Origin: JAPPHA01 sp965242975
Lineage (GTDB): Bacteria; Pseudomonadota; Alphaproteobacteria; Rhodobacterales; Rhodobacteraceae
DNA length: 64,000 bases
Direction of reading: 5' to 3'
Assembly (NCBI GenBank): GCA_965242975.1
Contig: CBDETS010000007.1
Span: forward strand, 4,588,001 to 4,652,000
Made by a program: the position numbers and the translations under genes. Shown here piece after piece: positions 1 to 9,868 of the stretch. Position 1 is the stretch's first letter. Every line of letters begins with the position of its first letter. Below the pieces are notes generated by a model, which was not told the origin of the DNA, searched no databases, and saw only the letters and a program-made list of their open reading frames with translations.

Positions 1-219
1 CGGGCAGCCCTGATCGAAGCGGTCGAGGCGATGACCGATCTTCCCCATTCCGAAGATCATCCGCAGGGGGCGAAGGTCTTTAACGGGCGCACGCACCAGG
101 TGTTCGGCCACCAGTACATTTCCCGGGTGGCCGGAGGCCGGCTCGATGTCGTGCACACGACGTCGATCGAGGACACGTTCTACGAAGACGAGACTGACTA
201 CACGGCGCAGGCCTTCTGA
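1..219 (+). CDS. ABC transporter substrate-binding protein, C-terminal end (partial)
   Basis: Only the last 72 codons are present; the reading frame is already open at base 1 and stops at 217-219. The residues resemble the C-terminal lobe of type-I periplasmic binding proteins of the branched-chain amino acid/amide class. The main argument is position: it lies 52 bp upstream of a complete livHMGF set on the same strand, which is the usual order for these operons. The ligand cannot be told from this fragment. Family assignment is inferred from context more than from motifs. Confidence 0.6.
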   Translation, partial: RAALIEAVEAMTDLPHSEDHPQGAKVFNGRTHQVFGHQYISRVAGGRLDVVHTTSIEDTFYEDETDYTAQAF

Positions 220-271
220 GTCGAACCGGTTCTCGAACACCAAAGTCCGGTAATGGATGGGGGCTGACATC

Positions 272-1198
272 ATGGATTTTGGCCCCCATCTCGTTCTGGC
301 GACACTCGAAGGCGCGATCACGGCCGCGGTCATTTCCCTGACCGCCGTCGGTCTCAGCATCGTTTTCGGAGTCATGCGCGTGGTCAATGTTGCCCACGGC
401 GAGTTCTTCATGCTCGGTGCCGTCATCGCCTGGTGGGTCGTGACGATCGTTGGAGGACACCCCGCACTGGGTTTCATCGTCGCGCTCGTCGTCGCACCTT
501 TCCTTACGGGCGTCATCGCCGCGATCGCGGACTGGTTCGTGCTCAAGCGGATAGCCTACGATCCCGAACGCACGATCGTCGCGACGATCGGGCTCCTGTA
601 CATCATCCAGCAATCGACGTTGATGACCTTCGGGCCGGACGCCCGGCCCGTCGAACCGCCGTTCAATCAGCGGCTCGCGATTCCCTGGATCGAGTATGGC
701 GATGCCGGCTTCGCGCTCATCTGGCCGTGGGGGCTTGGCACCACGACCTACAAGCTGGCGGTCATTGCGGCGGCAGTCGTCGTGCTCGCGGGGTTGTGGC
801 TCGTGATGAAAAGGACGCGCCTCGGCCTCGTCATGCGGGCCACCCGGCTCGACAGCGAAATGGCGCTCGCGTTCGGAATTCCGGTGAACCGGGTCTATGC
901 GCTGGTATTCGGGCTCGGCGCGGGGCTCGCGGCGCTTGGGGCTGTCCTGATTGTCCCCATACAACAGGCGCATTACCTCATGGGGGGCGATCCGCTCCTG
1001 CTGTCGTTCATCGCCGTGATCATCGGGGGGCTCGGGAGCCTGCCCGGAACGCTGCTTGCCGCCGTTCTCATTGGAATGAGCGACGGTATCATCTCGGTCT
1101 TCTTTTCCCCGACGCTCGCGAAGATCTTCGCCACGTTGCTGGTTGCCTTCGTTCTGGTATTCCGGCCCGAGGGCCTGTTCGGGCGGCGAAACTCATGA
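272..1198 (+). CDS. branched-chain amino acid/amide-type ABC permease (LivH family)
   Basis: Integral membrane permease, 308 residues, one of the two channel subunits of a LivHMGF importer. Hydrophobic segments cover most of the protein. The LivH hallmark NVAHGEFFMLGA lies near residue 35, and the C-terminus has the typical IIGGLGSLPGTLLAA stretch followed by FRPEGLFGR. The start at 272 is preferred over 257 because a G-rich Shine-Dalgarno-like run (GATGGGGG) lies about 9 bases upstream of it. The stop overlaps the start of the next gene (ATGA), so the two are translationally coupled. The substrate is unknown; the lack of a complete binding protein in the window prevents a better call. Confidence 0.88.
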   Translation: MDFGPHLVLATLEGAITAAVISLTAVGLSIVFGVMRVVNVAHGEFFMLGAVIAWWVVTIVGGHPALGFIVALVVAPFLTGVIAAIADWFVLKRIAYDPERTIVATIGLLYIIQQSTLMTFGPDARPVEPPFNQRLAIPWIEYGDAGFALIWPWGLGTTTYKLAVIAAAVVVLAGLWLVMKRTRLGLVMRATRLDSEMALAFGIPVNRVYALVFGLGAGLAALGAVLIVPIQQAHYLMGGDPLLLSFIAVIIGGLGSLPGTLLAAVLIGMSDGIISVFFSPTLAKIFATLLVAFVLVFRPEGLFGRRNS

Positions 1199-2148
1199 TC
1201 GGGCTGTCAGCCAGGTATCGCTCACCGGCGCTCCACGGATGCGTCATCGCCACCCTGTTTCTGCTCCATTTCGTTCTATCCGATTATCACGACGGGAATC
1301 TCGCACGAATCATGGTCCTGGCCGTGTTCGCGATGGGGTACAATGTCCTGTTCGGATACACCGGTCTCCTCAGTCTCGGCCATGCATTGTTCTTTGCCGC
1401 CGGGATGTACGGGCTCGGACTGCCAATGCACCTGTTCGGGGCCACCCCGGCGCCAGCGTTCCTGGCGGGAATCGCAAGCGCGCTGGTCGTCTCCGCCGTC
1501 ATCGGGTTCCTCGCACTCAGGACCAGCGGCGTCGCGTTCATGATCGTCACGCTGATGTTCGCGCAGGCCGGGTTCCTGACGATTCTTCTCTTCGGTGAAT
1601 ACACCCGGGGCGACGAGGGGTTTGTCATCCAGCAGGCGGCCCGTTCGATCGCCGGAATCGATCTGACGGATCCGAGCAACCGGTATTTTGCCGCATTGAT
1701 GCTGTTTTCCGTCTGTTTCGTTTTCATGGCGTGGCTGGTCGAGACGCCGTTCGGCCGGTGCCTGGTCGCGATCCGGGAAAACGAGGAACGGGCGCGGCTG
1801 CTCGGCTACGACGTCCTCAAACACAAGCTCGTCGCCGTCATCATTTCCGGAACCATGTCCGGGGCGTCCGGCGCCGCCTACGCGCTCCTGTTCGGGTATG
1901 CCGGCGCCACCTTCGCGTCGGTCCAGTACTCGATCTATCCGCTGCTCTGGGTGTTGCTCGGTGGGGCGGGCACGACGATCGGGCCCCTGGCCGGCACGAT
2001 CTTCATGTTCTACCTGATCGACCTCTCGAGCGGCGTGACTTCGGCATACCTGCTGCTGGCAGGCCTGGCGCTGGTGCTGCTGACGCTCTTCGCGCCGCAA
2101 GGGCTCGCCGGAGAAGTGAAGCGGCGCATGCTGCCATGGTTGCCATGA
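1195..2148 (+). CDS. branched-chain amino acid/amide-type ABC permease (LivM family)
   Basis: Second channel subunit of the importer, 317 residues, with about eight to ten hydrophobic segments. Family features include GYNVLFGYTGLLSLGHALFF near residue 46, the cytoplasmic coupling region with RENEERARLLGYD near residue 196, and LLGGAGTTIGPLAG near the end. The start at 1195 overlaps the livH stop as ATGA. A longer in-frame extension upstream exists but would overlap the LivH coding region, so the short start is used. It pairs with LivH in the inner membrane and with the two ATPases that follow. Confidence 0.88.
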   Translation: MIGLSARYRSPALHGCVIATLFLLHFVLSDYHDGNLARIMVLAVFAMGYNVLFGYTGLLSLGHALFFAAGMYGLGLPMHLFGATPAPAFLAGIASALVVSAVIGFLALRTSGVAFMIVTLMFAQAGFLTILLFGEYTRGDEGFVIQQAARSIAGIDLTDPSNRYFAALMLFSVCFVFMAWLVETPFGRCLVAIRENEERARLLGYDVLKHKLVAVIISGTMSGASGAAYALLFGYAGATFASVQYSIYPLLWVLLGGAGTTIGPLAGTIFMFYLIDLSSGVTSAYLLLAGLALVLLTLFAPQGLAGEVKRRMLPWLP

Positions 2149-2870
2149 CCCTGCTATCGACGCATGGCCTCTCCAAGAACTTCGGCGGGCTTCATGCCGT
2201 CGAGGATGTTGATTTCGTCCTCCCCGAAGGGCAGGTCCGGGCTTTGATCGGTCCTAACGGCGCCGGCAAGTCGACATTCGTCGGCATGCTGTGCGGCCGG
2301 ATCCGGGAAACACGCGGAGAAGTGCATTTTTCGGACCAGAACATCACGGGGCTCCCCGCACATCGGCGCATCGGACTCGGGATGGCCTATACATTCCAGA
2401 TTACGTCGATCTTTTCCCGGTTGTCCCTGCATGAAAACGTCGCGCTGGCTGTCCGCCGAAACCGGGAGAGACCCAACCGGCAGGAGGTCGACAGCAAGGT
2501 CGGGTCCGTTCTCGAGCGGGTCGGGCTCAGTGACCGGTCCGGGCAGGCGGCCGGAGACCTGAGCTACGGGCACCAGAGGCTGCTGGAAATCGCCATGGGC
2601 CTCGGACAGGAACCGCGGCTTTTCATTCTCGACGAACCGACGCAGGGGCTGGCCGACAGTGAGGTCGAGTCGTTCAAGACCCTGATTCGCGACCTCGGCC
2701 GCGAGATCACCATTCTGCTGATCGAGCACAACATGAGCGTCGTCATGGAAACCGCCGAGTACATCACCGTGCTCGATTCGGGCGCGGTGCTCGCCGAGGG
2801 AAAGCCCGCCGAGATCAGGGCGAATCCGGCCGTACAGGCCGCCTACCTCGGATCGGGTCCGCCCGGCTGA
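2145..2870 (+). CDS. ABC transporter ATPase (LivG family)
   Basis: ATP-binding subunit of 241 residues. Walker A is GPNGAGKST near residue 36, the signature is the LivG-type LSYGHQRLLEIA, and Walker B is FILDEPTQGL followed by the switch histidine in IEHNM. The start at 2145 forms an ATGA overlap with livM; an in-frame ATG at 2136 is a possible alternative. It would form a heterodimer with the LivF ATPase encoded 3 bp downstream. Nothing is missing and the length is normal for the family. Confidence 0.9.
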   Translation: MTLLSTHGLSKNFGGLHAVEDVDFVLPEGQVRALIGPNGAGKSTFVGMLCGRIRETRGEVHFSDQNITGLPAHRRIGLGMAYTFQITSIFSRLSLHENVALAVRRNRERPNRQEVDSKVGSVLERVGLSDRSGQAAGDLSYGHQRLLEIAMGLGQEPRLFILDEPTQGLADSEVESFKTLIRDLGREITILLIEHNMSVVMETAEYITVLDSGAVLAEGKPAEIRANPAVQAAYLGSGPPG

Positions 2871-2873
2871 CCC

Positions 2874-3569
2874 GTGCTCAACGTTCAGGACATTTGCGTG
2901 GCATACGGACGGGTCCAGGCCCTGTTCGGCGTTTCGTTCTCGGTTTCTCCCGGTGAAATCCTCTGCCTGATGGGCCGCAACGGCGCCGGCAAGACGACGG
3001 CCCTGAAGTCGGTCATGAACCATCTGCCGCTGATTTCCGGGCGGGTCAGTCTCGGCGACAGGGTCATCAGCGACCTCCCTGCAGAGCAGATCCCGAGGCT
3101 CGGGATCGGATACATACCGCAGGGGCGACGCCTGTTCGCGGAGTTGACCGTGGACGAGAACCTCGAGATTGGCCTGATGGCGCGGGGTCTCGGCCGCGCG
3201 ACGAAGGAGCAGGTCCTCGAGCTCTTTCCCCGCCTCAGGGAGCGTTTGCGCCAACAGGCGTCAACCCTTTCCGGAGGCGAGCAGCAGATGCTCGCGTTGG
3301 CCCGGGCCTTCTGCGTTGAACCAAGGGTCCTGCTGCTCGACGAGCCGACCGAAGGCCTTCAGCCGTCGATGATTGAACTGATCCGGGATGTCGTCGTGCG
3401 GAAGAAACGGGACAATGTCGCGATCGTCCTGATCGAACAGCGGGTCGATGCGGTGATCTCGATCGCCGACCGCGTTGCATTCATCGAGGATGGACGTAGC
3501 CGTGAGACCGTCCGCGCCTCCGCGCTGGTTGACGACCATGGTCGCCTGTCACGCTATCTCGGAGTCTGA
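2874..3569 (+). CDS. ABC transporter ATPase (LivF family)
   Basis: Second ATPase of the importer, 231 residues, starting with GTG three bases after the livG stop. Walker A is GRNGAGKTT near residue 38, the signature is LSGGEQQMLALARA, Walker B is LLLDEPTEGL and the switch histidine position is replaced by glutamine in LIEQRV, as is normal for LivF. The motif GYIPQGRRLF is typical of LivF. This is the last gene of the operon; about 570 bp without a recognisable gene follow. Confidence 0.9.
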   Translation: MLNVQDICVAYGRVQALFGVSFSVSPGEILCLMGRNGAGKTTALKSVMNHLPLISGRVSLGDRVISDLPAEQIPRLGIGYIPQGRRLFAELTVDENLEIGLMARGLGRATKEQVLELFPRLRERLRQQASTLSGGEQQMLALARAFCVEPRVLLLDEPTEGLQPSMIELIRDVVVRKKRDNVAIVLIEQRVDAVISIADRVAFIEDGRSRETVRASALVDDHGRLSRYLGV

Positions 3570-4142
3570 ACGTGTTGTCGCTCAGCTTTTTTCCGGGACT
3601 CCGGCGGAACGGATTGCGGGGAATGCAAGCCGGTCCCTACGCCCGTCGAGGCATTGAGCGAGCCTTTTCGGTCTCATTTGGCCAGGAGGTCTTGATCTGA
3701 GGCATCAAACCGGAGCGGTCGGACGCGTGATCCCAATCGGACTACCGGAAAAAGACGTCTGATCTCCGGCACAGCCCGGACCTTTCCTCCTGGTTCTCGC
3801 TATGCCCTGGGCCATGGCGGTGAGCGATGTGCAGGCCGCGGGACCGCCGAGGATGCCCAGAGAACTGTCCAGGCAATCTGGCAGGGCCACGCGGCAACGG
3901 CCGCACTGGAAGAGGGCGTACGCGGTAGCCACATGTGGTGCGGTGCCAGTCGCCCTGGTTTGTGCTCCGCCTTTCTTCCATGCGATCGAGTTCGGAGCGG
4001 AGGAAGAATTCCACAACACGCCGTTGCTGTCCGATCCCGTGCGGCGACAGATGGAATTACGAGGGGTTTGAAAGAGGGTCTCGGAGTCAATAACTGATCC
4101 CGAAGCCAGCCGAGGCTGCGGAGCCGGCCATTTTGACAGTGT
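3570..4142. other. intergenic stretch without a recognisable gene
   Basis: The only open frames here (such as 3802-4071 on + and a cysteine-rich frame on - over about 3705-4019) match no family I recognise and lack convincing ribosome binding sites. The stretch separates the liv operon from the left end of the insertion sequence and probably contains decayed DNA. Confidence 0.4.
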
Positions 4143-6153
4143 TCACGGGTAGGCGGTATTATTTCATCCGCCTGGTGCCCGATCCCACGTCCTGTATTCC
4201 GATTTTGTCGTTCCGTTTTCTGGATGATGAGGCCGAAGCGATCCTGCCTCGCCTCGAGGCTGATGATCAAGCCGAAGCGGAGGCCGCGGCAATTGCTGCG
4301 TCCACCATGCGGGCCGTCACCGCCCGAACGGGCGTTCCTGTTGATATAGGTGATCAATGGGTGCGTTCGTCTTTCTCCACGGTTTTGATTTGAGGCTTGC
4401 ATGGTGATTCGTTTGCCGTCTTGATTCCTGCGGTGCTTCGCTTCGGCTTTGACGGCTGCGGGGTGCGCCGAGAACAAGAAAATCACAGGCAGGAAGACGA
4501 GCAGATGACCGACAGGCATGACAGGGGAAAGGATGATGCCTGATACCGGGACGCGGGCATCGCGGAAGCGTTGCTGAAGCTTGGGCCGGAGGTGGCCGCT
4601 ACACATCCGGGTGTATTGACGCACTGCGACGGTGTCTGGGTTCATCATGCCTGCGATGGCCGGGCTGTTGAGGTCCGGGTTGTTTCGGGTTCGGAACTTG
4701 CGGCGTTGCGGGAGCGGATTGCTCTGTTTCAGGCGCCGTTTTCGCTGGCCGGTTCCGCGGGGGAGGACGGGAGTGACGAGGCTGTGGGGGGATTGGTGCG
4801 GAGCGGTGTTTCCGAAGCCCTTGACCGGGATTTCGGTCGCGTTGCGGGTGAATTGACGGCTGCGCGCCCTGATCTCGACGCGATTGAGGTGCAGCTTCGG
4901 GAGACCGCGCTGGCGGGGTCTGCGGCGCTCTACCGGACGCTCCTGGAAGGCAAGGACGCGGAGCTTCCTGCCCCGGAGTGCCCGAAATGCGGACGGAAGA
5001 TGAAGCGGCGGCGCCAGAAGGTCCCGAAGACCTTTGTGACGCGGGTGGGCGAAGTCACCTTGCGGAGGACGTACTGTTACTGTCGTCGTTGCGGCGAGAG
5101 CAAGGTTCCGCTCGACGACTACCTGGGTCTTGAGGGGACCTCGATGTCGCCGGGGGTTGAGCGGATAATCGCGGAACTTGCGGTTGAGGTTCCCAATCGC
5201 AAGTCTGCCCATCTTCTCAATGAGTTGTCCGGCATCTCCGTCGGTTGCACCCGCCTGTAGAGCAAGGTTGTGGAACTTGGCGGGGACGCTGTCCGTTTCG
5301 AGCGTGAGGAGATCGCACCTGTGGGTGAGGTCCCGGAGCGGATCCATGTATCGATCGACGGCACCGGGGTCCCGATGCGCAAGGAGGTGCTTGAGGGCCG
5401 CGCCGGCAAGCAGGAGGACGGCGGCTCGAAGACCCGCGAGGCGAAGCTTCTGCGGTTCTACGAGATGGACCCGGACCCGAAGACCGGCAAGGCTGCGACG
5501 GTGCAGGGGAGCATCACACAGTCGGCGGCGATTGACAGTGCCGCGGCCCCTGGATGCGGGATGTCTGCCTTTGAGGCACGCCTTGAGCGCGAGGCGCTGA
5601 GGCGCGGGGCGCACGCATGACGCGCAGGAGGTCGTGATTGCCTCGGACGGGTCGGCCTGGATCGAGAACACTGCGAACAAGGTCTTCGGCAGCGGCAAGG
5701 TGACCTGGGTTCTCGACCAGTTCCACGCGCTGGAAAATTTGTCCGATGCGGTCCGGGCGATCGAGACGGACCCGGTGACGGAAGAGCACCTCTACGAGCG
5801 GCTGAAGGCGCTGCTCACGGCCAGCAAGGTCGAACCGGTGATCCGGGAGTTGTCGCCATACGCGGCAGTGCATGACGCGGTCGCAAAGTGCGTCGGCTAT
5901 TTCCGCAACAACCTCCACAGGATGCGCTACGATGAATACCGTGCGAAGGGCATGCCGGTGGGATCGGGAGTGATCGAGGGCGGCTGCAAATCGGTGATCT
6001 GCGGACGGATGAAGAAGAGTGGTGCGCGCTGGTCGTTAACCGGCACCAACAACATCATGGCCCTGAGGTGCTGTTCACTGAACAATCAGATGACCGACCT
6101 GTTCGACTGGCGGCGGATAGCTTGAAGCGGGATAAATGTGAACACACCCGTGA
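4143..6153 (+). mobile_element. decayed ISKra4-family insertion sequence
   Basis: The transposase remnant is bracketed by a short inverted match. The left side near 4143 reads TCACGGGTAGGC, and the complement of the right side near 6138-6153 reads TCACGGGTGTGTTCAC. The ends are therefore tentative: only about 8 bases match exactly. A small open frame at 4133-4393 lies between the left end and the transposase and may be an accessory frame. No clear target duplication was found. The element is immobile because its transposase is interrupted. Confidence 0.55.
4571..6125 (+). pseudogene. ISKra4-family transposase, interrupted
   Basis: Three consecutive frames together make one ISKra4-type transposase. 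The first (4571-5260) carries the zinc-ribbon-like CPKCGRKMKRRRQK and the RRTYCYCRRCG motif. The second (5270-5620, same frame) carries VSIDGTGVPMR, the first acidic catalytic region. The third (5634-6125, shifted frame) carries IASDGSAWI and the C-terminal EGGCKSVICGRMKKSG. A TAG at 5258-5260 splits the first two, and a frameshift near 5610-5635 splits the last two. Family membership is recognised from these motifs. The TTG at 4571 is only the most upstream start available. Confidence 0.8.
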
Positions 6154-6761
6154 TCAATATGGCACCCTTGATTTCTTCATGCATGGACTAAATGAAGAAG
6201 CATAGGGCGACAGACCAACTGAAACAGCGCCCACCCACCTTTACGGTTTTCGCGCGAGCGATTGGCAAGCGGCAAGTTGGATCCCAGGTGTCGGCGGTTT
6301 TTTGAAAGCGCGGGATTTTGGTGGTAAACCGCGCTTTTTCGGGATGGGCCTGCCGTCTTTTGGCGACCGGATCACCCGTTTCGTCGCCTTTTGGGTCGAG
6401 AGCGCATCTCTTCGGCCTCCAGTTGGGGGCAGGGCCAACTGCATCGGGCGCATCGAGGGAACGATTCACCCGGCCGAACCGCCCCAGGCAGGCGGCGGGC
6501 CGGGGTCGCGGAACCATGGTCCGTTACGAAACGTACCGACGGCGGTGCCTGGCTGGCGGTGGCAGCGGACCCCATGTCGGCTGGTGCCGGCAGCTCGTGT
6601 CGCATCCGATGCACCTGCTGGCGCCGACAGGAGCCGTACAATAGGGAAAGGAAACGATTCCGGAAAAGCGCGGCGAATCGCCAGATTTCCGCGCTTTTCC
6701 ATAGCCATCGACACCCAGGGCTATCTTCGGGTAGCCCTTTATCATTTCGAATACGGCATAG
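6154..6761. other. intergenic stretch without a recognisable gene
   Basis: About 600 bp between the insertion sequence and the UDG-like fragment. Several overlapping open frames exist on both strands, but none shows a family motif or a convincing start. The missing N-terminal half of the following gene may once have lain here. Confidence 0.35.
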
Positions 6762-7346
6762 TTGGCGGCAGCCAATCTATCACCGCGATGCAAAATTCAG
6801 GGAACGTCCCATGAAGACGTTCTGGATGCCGCGATGTCTGCCTACTTTCGCACCGAACCGTACCGCCGGTGGTTCAACGCCTTCGAGCCACTGCTCAGGG
6901 GCATGGAGGCGAGCTACTACGACGGCAGTGCCTCGATGGCGCTCCATACGGACATCGGCTCGCCCGTGGCGACGGATCCGACGTGGAGTCAGCTGAGCGA
7001 TTCCGATCGTGGGGCTCTCGAAGCCGACGGCGGTCCGCTCTGGCACGTACTCCTGGAAGAGTTGCGGCCGCAGGTCGTGGCGCTGTCGGTTGCAAGGGCC
7101 CACCTTGCGCGCATCGAGTTCGCACCGGTCACCGATTGGAGTGTGATGCACGCCTTCCAGCGGACAGGTGACGGCCGTTTTCGTTCCCGGCCGTATGAAA
7201 TTCGCGTACGGTGGTACGAAGTGGGTGGGGAACTGTCGCTGTTTGTCTTTGGAGCCGCGGCTCAAATACCTTTCGGGACGCTCGCTGCCAGCCAGAAGCG
7301 AATGGCAGGCGAACTGGTGCTGGAGGTATATCGGGATGGCCGATAA
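6762..7346 (+). pseudogene. UDG-like hypothetical protein, probably missing its N-terminus
   Basis: The frame gives a coherent sequence from about residue 25, beginning PYRRWFNAFEPLL and including ALHTDIGSPVATDPTW, LWHVLLEELRPQVVALSVAR and FVFGAAAQIPFG. These pieces resemble uracil-DNA-glycosylase-superfamily proteins by general pattern recognition; this is not a firm assignment. The usual N-terminal part of such proteins is absent. The only upstream starts are a TTG at 6762 or an ATG at 6834, so the gene is probably truncated at its 5' side. Its stop overlaps by 11 bases the start of the next, frameshifted gene, suggesting the two once formed a coupled pair. Confidence 0.45.
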
Positions 7347-8254
7347 GCGCTGCTTCGTTCAGTTTTCGCATCCGGGATATGAGCACGAACCAGACCGTAA
7401 CGGCAGGATCGGTCGGCACAGGTTCCGTGCCGGCCACAGGCGGAAATTCATGCAGTTCTTTGGCGAGTGGGGATCGACAGGGATGGCGGCAGGCATTCCG
7501 GCAAGCTGCGCGTGTGGGGCGAATGGGAAGCGGAATCGCGAGTCATTCCCGCCTTTGAACCACCGAACCGCGGTCCATACGATCCCCGTTACCTGTGGGA
7601 GCTTACCGGTTTCCGAAGAACACCTACCGGGGCCTGCACAACACGGATCCGTTCATCTTCGGCGATTGCTTCATTTATTCGAACTGCGGCCAGCTTGCGC
7701 GCAACAAACACGGTCTGAAGCATCTTGATGTCGGTTCCGTGATCGCGTTCGGCAGCAGCCAGAAGATTCACAACGAACGAAAGTGGGTGCTCGACACCGT
7801 GATCGTGGTTGCGGACAGCTTCCGGTACGACCCTCTCGATCCGCGTGAGGCGCTTGACGGCAAAGTTCCGGAGGCTTTTCTGAGTGTCACCGGCGGGCCG
7901 CTGGCCGAAGACCCGCAACTCAAGGAGTGGAACAACACGGGAGAAACACAGGAGTTTCGACTTTATCGTGGTGCTACACTCGACGATGCGGTCCACGGAA
8001 TGTTCAGTTACTTTCCTGCAATCTCCGCCAATGGCGAAGCCTCCTTTCCTCGTCCTGTCGTTTGCCTTGACGACAGGTACTTCAACCCCGCCGGTTGGCG
8101 AGCTCTGAAATGGGCCGGGCGCCATTTTTCCCGCGACACGATTCGCGACCTGTGGGATTCGCCGGTCGCTCAGGTTCGCAAGGCTGGCCTTGCCCTCGGC
8201 ACCCATGCCGAGATGCCGGAACGATGCCGGCCTTGGCGAGGTCGGCCACAGTAG
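7336..8254 (+). pseudogene. conserved hypothetical partner gene, broken by two frameshifts
   Basis: Three overlapping frames join into one protein. The first, from the ATG at 7336, gives KRCFVQFSHPGYEHEPD; the second, from about 7467, gives SGKLRVWGEWEAESRVIPAF; the third, from about 7600 to 8254, gives NTDPFIFGDCFIYSNCGQLA and KHLDVGSVIAFGS. The breaks fall near 7465 and 7600. I do not know the function. The protein overlaps the UDG-like gene at its start, so the two were probably co-translated. The third frame stays coherent to about NPAGWRALKWAGRHF and ends next to a recombinase fragment. Confidence 0.5.
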
Positions 8255-8340
8255 CGGCGACATCCATGGTGTAGCGCCCGAGGCGGTCAAGCTTGGTGAC
8301 GACCAGGACATCTCCGGGCTCGAGCCTGAGAAATCTGCGA
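8223..8340 (-). pseudogene. serine recombinase (resolvase) N-domain fragment
   Basis: Read on the minus strand, the frame contains LEPGDVLVVTKLDRLGR followed by TVADLAKAGI. The first part is the conserved resolvase-fold segment around the LDRLGR motif of serine recombinases. Nothing before or after belongs to the family, so only about 35 residues of the catalytic domain remain. It abuts the 3' end of the frameshifted gene on the opposite strand. Confidence 0.6.
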
Positions 8341-8523
8341 CCGTAGGATTCCCCGCATTTGCTTTCCCACCGACAATTTTGGCGCCATCGTTTTGATCAT
8401 TCGAGGAATAGGGCGAATCCGAACCACGATGACGTGTTGTGAACGCCCATAAAGTCTTTTCAACATCCGTGACTTGCGGGTAAGGATTTCCCGCGTGCGT
8501 GTCATCTGGAAGAGGGACCCGCA

Positions 8524-9855
8524 ATGAACTGGCGCCAGATGTTGATCATTCCGCCGTTATTGGCAGGGATCGCGTTGTTCCTGTGGATGACCAGGGAGGA
8601 ACGAAGCGGGCAGCAGGCCACTCCCCCGGAAGCGGCGCTGGCTGTGCGGGTTGCGGAGGTCACGGCGACCCCGTTTCGACCTTCGGTCAGCGGGTACGGT
8701 CGCGTCGCCGCTGCTTCGTCCTGGTCTGCGATCAGCCAAGTTCAGGGAAGGGCCGTGGAGGTGAATCCCGAACTCTCCGCTGGAGGGATCGTAGTCGAAG
8801 GAGACCTTCTCATCGCCATCGACCCGCGCGACTACGAGATTGCGCTGGCGAAAGCCGAGACAGCGCGGGACAGCGCAAGAGCATCCCTGCGCGAACTGGA
8901 TGCGACGGAGGCAAACACCAGCGAAACGCTGAAACTCGAACGGCGTATCGAGGCTTTCCTGCAGACCGATTTCGACCGGCAGTCGAACCTCCTTCAACGC
9001 GGTGCCGTTGCGCAAAACGTCGTGGATCACGCGGCGCGGGCGCTTCTTGCCCAGCAGAAGGTCGTCCTTGAACTGAAAAACCGGTTAAACCTTGTCCCGG
9101 TGCAGCGTGAGATCCACGAGACGACTCTTGCCACCAGAAACGCGGAAATCGAGGAAGCCGGACGGAACCTGGAACGGGCCCGGATCTTTGCTCCTTTCAC
9201 GGGCAGGGTGTCCCGGAAGTCGGTGACTCTCGGGCAGTTCGTCAGGACCGGCGACGACCTGCTGACCATCGAATCTATCGATGTTGCGGAAATCCTGGCC
9301 GAATTCCGCCCTCAGGCACTCAATGACTTTTTTCGAATGCTTTTCAGCGACGACCTGTCGACAGTTGTGATGCGGGAAGACATGAAGGAAGCTTTCGAGA
9401 TCATCGCGGGTCTTGATCTTGTCGTCACTGTCCACCCGACCAACGACGTGAGCCGGTTCTGGCCGGCGAATCTCGCGCGGTTTTCCGGTCGCGCAGATGA
9501 ACAAACCGGCGCGCTCGGAATCGTGGTGCAAGTGGAAGACCCCGGAATTCCCGATCCTGCCAACCGCCGGCCACCGCTGATCAACGGCACCTTCGTTGAG
9601 GTTCGCTTGGCTGCGTCTGAACCGGCCAGTGCGATCCGCATCGACAGGAATGCCCTGCGGACAGACCTGGACGGGGCAGATTTCGTGTTCCTGGCGAACG
9701 AGGACTCCCGCCTCGCGCGGCGCGACGTCGTTGCTGGCCCTGCCGTTGGCAACCAGGTCGTCGTGTTTTCCGGTCTCGATGAAGGCGAAATGGTCATTCT
9801 CTCGGATCCGCAGCCGGCCGTCTACGGTATGTTGCTCGACCCTGTAACGAATTGA
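8524..9855 (+). CDS. RND efflux periplasmic adaptor (HlyD/MFP family)
   Basis: Protein of 443 residues that would bridge the inner-membrane pump and an outer-membrane channel. Residues about 6-23 form a membrane anchor or signal segment. A lipoyl-like half domain follows, then a long helical hairpin (about 115-215), the second lipoyl half with the hallmark RARIFAPFTGRVSRKSV near 217, and beta-barrel and membrane-proximal domains. It is followed after 13 bp by its pump gene. No outer-membrane (TolC-like) gene is adjacent, so a shared channel is likely. The substrate is unknown. Several codons and the GC content fit the host background. Confidence 0.88.
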   Translation: MNWRQMLIIPPLLAGIALFLWMTREERSGQQATPPEAALAVRVAEVTATPFRPSVSGYGRVAAASSWSAISQVQGRAVEVNPELSAGGIVVEGDLLIAIDPRDYEIALAKAETARDSARASLRELDATEANTSETLKLERRIEAFLQTDFDRQSNLLQRGAVAQNVVDHAARALLAQQKVVLELKNRLNLVPVQREIHETTLATRNAEIEEAGRNLERARIFAPFTGRVSRKSVTLGQFVRTGDDLLTIESIDVAEILAEFRPQALNDFFRMLFSDDLSTVVMREDMKEAFEIIAGLDLVVTVHPTNDVSRFWPANLARFSGRADEQTGALGIVVQVEDPGIPDPANRRPPLINGTFVEVRLAASEPASAIRIDRNALRTDLDGADFVFLANEDSRLARRDVVAGPAVGNQVVVFSGLDEGEMVILSDPQPAVYGMLLDPVTN

Positions 9856-9868
9856 GAGGTCACGGCGG

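Noticed and set aside
80..973. Long minus-strand open frame opposite the livH gene
   Set aside because: Arginine- and acid-rich composition typical of an antisense shadow of a GC-rich membrane gene; no family motif.
3800..5698. 632-codon minus-strand open frame across the insertion sequence
   Set aside because: Runs antisense to a recognised transposase and has no coherent domain; the length results from GC-rich codon bias.
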